From an uncultured Acidobacteriota bacterium (GTDB lineage: Bacteria > Acidobacteriota > Blastocatellia > Pyrinomonadales > Pyrinomonadaceae): 7,165 nt of DNA. Below the pieces are notes generated by a model. That model was not told the DNA's origin. It saw nothing but the letters and a program-made list of their open reading frames with translations, and searched no databases. The position numbers and the translations under genes are program-made. This document shows, piece after piece, positions 5,012 to 7,165 of this stretch. The stretch spans positions 1-7,165 of the forward strand of contig CADEFG010000251.1 of assembly GCA_902826505.1 (NCBI GenBank), given 5' to 3'. Each line of letters starts with the position of its first letter. Position 1 is the first letter of the stretch.

Positions 5012-5041
5012 ATTATAATGGCGTTTGATGCCATCGCTCAA
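5012..5041 (-). promoter_or_regulatory. Candidate aroA promoter
   Basis: On the minus strand TTGAGC (5041-5036), an 18-bp spacer and a perfect TATAAT (5017-5012) form a good sigma-70 promoter. The predicted start is near 5005, leaving only about seven bases before the aroA ATG at 4998. That agrees with the absence of an SD. The -35 box lies inside the first codons of the divergent kinase gene. Confidence 0.55.
5014..5019 (+). promoter_or_regulatory. Candidate -10 box for the histidine kinase gene
   Basis: ATTATAAT at 5012-5019 is palindromic, so the plus strand also reads TATAAT at 5014-5019. Transcription would start near 5026, almost at the kinase ATG (5028), which has no SD. No good -35 is seen at the expected distance (TTTTCA at 4992-4997 is weak), so the kinase promoter is less certain than that of aroA. 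Confidence 0.4.
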
Positions 5042-6578
5042 ACTCCATATCAAAACAGCCTTGCTCGCGTCGGCGGTCGCGCTCGTTTTGCTGACAATTT
5101 CGTTTCTCGTGATCAGCGCCAATATCGCGTCGCAAATCCAAGCTGAGCAAAAAGAACTTGCCAAACTGCAAGCCGAAAATCTGGCTGAAAATCTTTCGCT
5201 TTTTCCCGAACAATTCAACGCCGGCGATCTACAGCAACTCACGAATCTCGTCAGCGGCGCGCGCCCGAATCTCGTCACGGTGCGCGTCTGGAAACTGGAA
5301 AACACCGGGTTTGTCGAACTCGCCGCCGCTGCCGACAGTTTGCCTTCCGAAACGATTCCGCTCGAAACGCAAAACGCTCTGCGGTCGGGTGCGGCTTCGC
5401 AGATCGTCAATCGTCAACCGACCGATGCGGACGAATCACGGTTTCGGATCTTTGCGCCGGTCGTCGTCAAAAACAAAGTTTCGGGCGCAGTCGAGGTTGT
5501 CGAGCGGCTCGATACGGTTTCGAGCATCGCCGCGCGTTACGTCACAAATCTGATTTGGATCGCGCTCGCGACGATCGTTTTGATGACCGCCGCGTTTTAT
5601 CTGCTTTTTCAAAATCTCGTCTACCAGCCGCTCGATAAACTTCTGACGGCGATCGAAAAAGCCAAAACCGGAAATTTATCGGCGGAAATTTCCGAGAAGA
5701 TCAAACAGGACGAGTTTGGTCAGCTTTCCAATAATTTCAACTTGATGATGTCGCAAATCCGCGAAATGACCGCGGAACGCGAACAGCAAAACGAAATTTT
5801 GCAGTCAAAGGTCGGCGAAGCGACCATCGAACTCAAACAAAAAAACGAACAGCTCGAAACCGCCAATCTCGAACTTTTCCGGACCACGCGAAAAATGTCC
5901 GAAATGGAGCGGCTCGCCGCCGCCGGACAAACCGCCGCGCAATTTGCGCACGAAGTCGGAACGCCCTTAAATCTGATCAGCGGTCACGTTCAATTGCTGC
6001 AAACTTCGCTGCCGATGGATTCCAAAGAAGCAAACCGTTTGCAGACGATCAGCACGCAGATCGAACGCATCGAGCAAATTGTCCGCGAAATGCTCGACCG
6101 CACGCGTTTCGGCACGAGCGAGCATATTCCTTTAAATCTCAACGAGCTGCTCCGCAAGATCTTCGACGCGATCGAGCCGACCCTGGAAGAAAACAAGGTC
6201 GAATTAGTCACGAATTTAGCCGAAAATCTGCCCTTGATCGCGGGCGACGCGAATCGTCTGCAACAGGTTTTCCTGAATCTCGTCAATAACGCGCTCGACG
6301 CAATGCCGGCGGGCGGAAAGCTCGAAATTTCGACGGCGCTTGCAAAAAATAAAGTCGCGGTTGAATTTGCCGATAACGGCGCGGGAATGAACGCCGAGAC
6401 AAGCGCGAATATCTTTCAGCCGCTTTTCACGACCAAAGAGCGCGGGCGCGGAACGGGCTTGGGCTTGGTCGTCGTCAAACAGATTCTGCAGGAACACGAA
6501 GCCGAAATCACGGTCGAAAGCAAACCCGGAAAAGGCACGCGATTTCATTTAACATTTTTCATTGAACATTTATCGTAA
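5028..6578 (+). CDS. Membrane sensor histidine kinase (HAMP, HisKA, HATPase)
   Basis: This is a 516-aa sensor kinase in the inner membrane. TM1 is about 10-31, an extracytoplasmic region of about 140 residues (32-172) may be a single-Cache-type sensor, and TM2 is about 175-194. A HAMP domain follows (195-247) with a coiled coil (about 248-300). The dimerisation/phosphoacceptor box is AQFAHEVGTPLN with His308. The ATPase has an N box NLVNNALDA (417-425), G1 DNGAGM (449-454), F box FQPLFTTKERG and G2 GTGLGL (475-480). The layout resembles NtrB-like kinases. ATG 5028 is chosen; a TTG just before it is in frame but adds only one residue. It stands alone on the plus strand with no response regulator in view, so partner and signal are unknown. 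Its last ten codons lie in a heptamer array. Confidence 0.93.
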   Translation: MPSLKLHIKTALLASAVALVLLTISFLVISANIASQIQAEQKELAKLQAENLAENLSLFPEQFNAGDLQQLTNLVSGARPNLVTVRVWKLENTGFVELAAAADSLPSETIPLETQNALRSGAASQIVNRQPTDADESRFRIFAPVVVKNKVSGAVEVVERLDTVSSIAARYVTNLIWIALATIVLMTAAFYLLFQNLVYQPLDKLLTAIEKAKTGNLSAEISEKIKQDEFGQLSNNFNLMMSQIREMTAEREQQNEILQSKVGEATIELKQKNEQLETANLELFRTTRKMSEMERLAAAGQTAAQFAHEVGTPLNLISGHVQLLQTSLPMDSKEANRLQTISTQIERIEQIVREMLDRTRFGTSEHIPLNLNELLRKIFDAIEPTLEENKVELVTNLAENLPLIAGDANRLQQVFLNLVNNALDAMPAGGKLEISTALAKNKVAVEFADNGAGMNAETSANIFQPLFTTKERGRGTGLGLVVVKQILQEHEAEITVESKPGKGTRFHLTFFIEHLS

Positions 6579-6624
6579 GATTGAATTTTACCGGCATAAT
6601 TTGATAAATGTTCAATGTTAAATT
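6546..6624. repeat. Inverted heptamer array at the convergent gene ends
   Basis: The plus strand at 6546-6573 reads as four 7-bp units: CATTTAA, CATTTTT, CATTGAA, CATTTAT. After 28 bp the complement returns as ATAAATG (6604-6610), TTCAATG (6611-6617) and TTAAATT (6618-6624). The arms 6560-6574 and 6603-6617 form a 15-bp perfect inverted repeat. The left arm encodes the C-terminus of the histidine kinase (HLTFFIEHLS) and its stop at 6576-6578. The right arm ends two bases before the DUF1003 stop. U-rich sequence flanks both sides, so it could also act as a bidirectional terminator. Confidence 0.8.
6560..6617. terminator. Possible bidirectional terminator between the kinase and DUF1003 genes
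   Basis: The 15-bp inverted repeat (28-base loop) is followed on the plus strand by TTAAATTTTC and lies at the meeting point of two convergent genes, where a shared terminator is expected. The stem is AT-rich, the loop is long, and the left arm overlaps the kinase coding end, so the terminator role is uncertain. Confidence 0.4.
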
Positions 6625-6625
6625 T

Positions 6626-7165
6626 TCAATAATTTTTGATTTGTTCGCGCAGAAGTTTTTCCAGAAGGCGAATTTGCTGCTGCTGCATTTCGACGAGTTC
6701 GACCCATTTTTTATCGCGCAGTTCGTCTAATTTTTCCTGAATCGTGCAGATTTCAAGTTCGGCTTTGAGGTTTATTTCGTAATCGTGCTCGGCATTTTGG
6801 CGATCTTTGGCTTCCTGCCGGTTTTGCGACATCATAATGATCGGCGCCTGAATCGCGGCGAGCATCGAGAGAAAAAGATTCAGCAAAATATACGGATACG
6901 GGTCAAAACCACGGTTGAGAAAGATCAAGGAATTCAAAATCACCCACGCAATTAAAACCGTCCCGAAGATTATGATAAACGTCCACGAACCGCCGAATGC
7001 GGCGACTTTATCGGCGAGCCGTTCGCCGAAGGTGCGGTTGTCGTCTGCCTCTCGATTCAGGTTGCGGCTCAGATGTCCGCGATGAATCAGCGATTCGACG
7101 ACTTTTTTTTCCTGTTCGCCCAAACTGTCCCATTCGCGCTGGAGAAACTTAATTGCCACTTGTTT
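6626..7165 (-). CDS. DUF1003 two-helix membrane protein (5' end probably outside the window)
   Basis: At least 177 aa are visible from GTG 7159, but the frame stays open to the right edge (K-Q before that Val). Many DUF1003 proteins have a longer N-terminus, so the true start is probably beyond 7165. Numbering from GTG 7159, the signature is FGERLADKVAAFGGSWTF (44-61), TM1 is about 58-80, FDPYPYILLN leads into TM2 (about 88-108), and IQAPIIMMSQNRQEAKDR (103-120) is the most conserved family block. A cytoplasmic coiled coil follows (about 128-172). The function of DUF1003 is not established. The gene converges on the histidine kinase with 47 bp between stops, so there is no evidence for a shared operon. 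Confidence 0.88.
   Translation of the reverse strand, partial: KQVAIKFLQREWDSLGEQEKKVVESLIHRGHLSRNLNREADDNRTFGERLADKVAAFGGSWTFIIIFGTVLIAWVILNSLIFLNRGFDPYPYILLNLFLSMLAAIQAPIIMMSQNRQEAKDRQNAEHDYEINLKAELEICTIQEKLDELRDKKWVELVEMQQQQIRLLEKLLREQIKNY

Noticed and set aside
4999..5034. A 12-residue extension of AroA from ATG 5034
   Set aside because: It would cross the probable promoter and overlap the divergent kinase start. ATG 4998 gives the expected EPSP synthase N-terminus.

Overview
The window looks like chromosomal DNA from a diderm bacterium with moderate GC. The signal peptides, a lipobox and the flavour of the proteins (BON/LysM proteins, a DUF1003 protein, a Bacillus-type AroA) would suit Acidobacteriota, perhaps Blastocatellia. 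That placement is inference only, since no rRNA or marker gene is present. No tRNA, rRNA, CRISPR array, transposase or phage gene was seen.

Left block (1-3070, all genes on the minus strand). Read in the direction of transcription, the order is: a small BON-domain lipoprotein (2908-2573); a BON-LysM protein resembling the potassium-binding protein Kbp/YgaU (2554-2183); an almost exactly duplicated 77-nt spacer containing a hairpin with a U-tract; and two tandem paralogous exported proteins (2093-1071 and 1069-131) with a coiled coil, an RLFPCC motif and a BON-like C-terminus. The second copy of the spacer (24-100) follows, and then an ATG with a ribosome binding site at position 12 that probably opens a third paralog beyond the window edge. 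At least four consecutive genes therefore carry related BON-like domains. This is the most unusual part of the window.

Middle block (3071-4998, minus strand). aroA (EPSP synthase) is followed by aroK (shikimate kinase), two steps of chorismate synthesis. They are separated by 104 bp that is mostly an inverted array of 8-bp T-rich units.

Right block (5028-7165). A membrane histidine kinase on the plus strand diverges from aroA across only 29 bp, where a palindromic ATTATAAT could serve as the -10 box for both directions. The kinase converges on a DUF1003 two-helix membrane protein (minus strand, probably cut at its 5' end by the window edge). Their 3' ends meet at an inverted array of 7-bp units that also encodes the last residues of the kinase. 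No response regulator is visible.

The aro genes, the kinase and the DUF1003 gene are conventional families. The novelty lies in the BON-domain gene cluster, its duplicated regulatory spacer, the paired dyads upstream of the lipoprotein, and the short-period inverted arrays at gene junctions.
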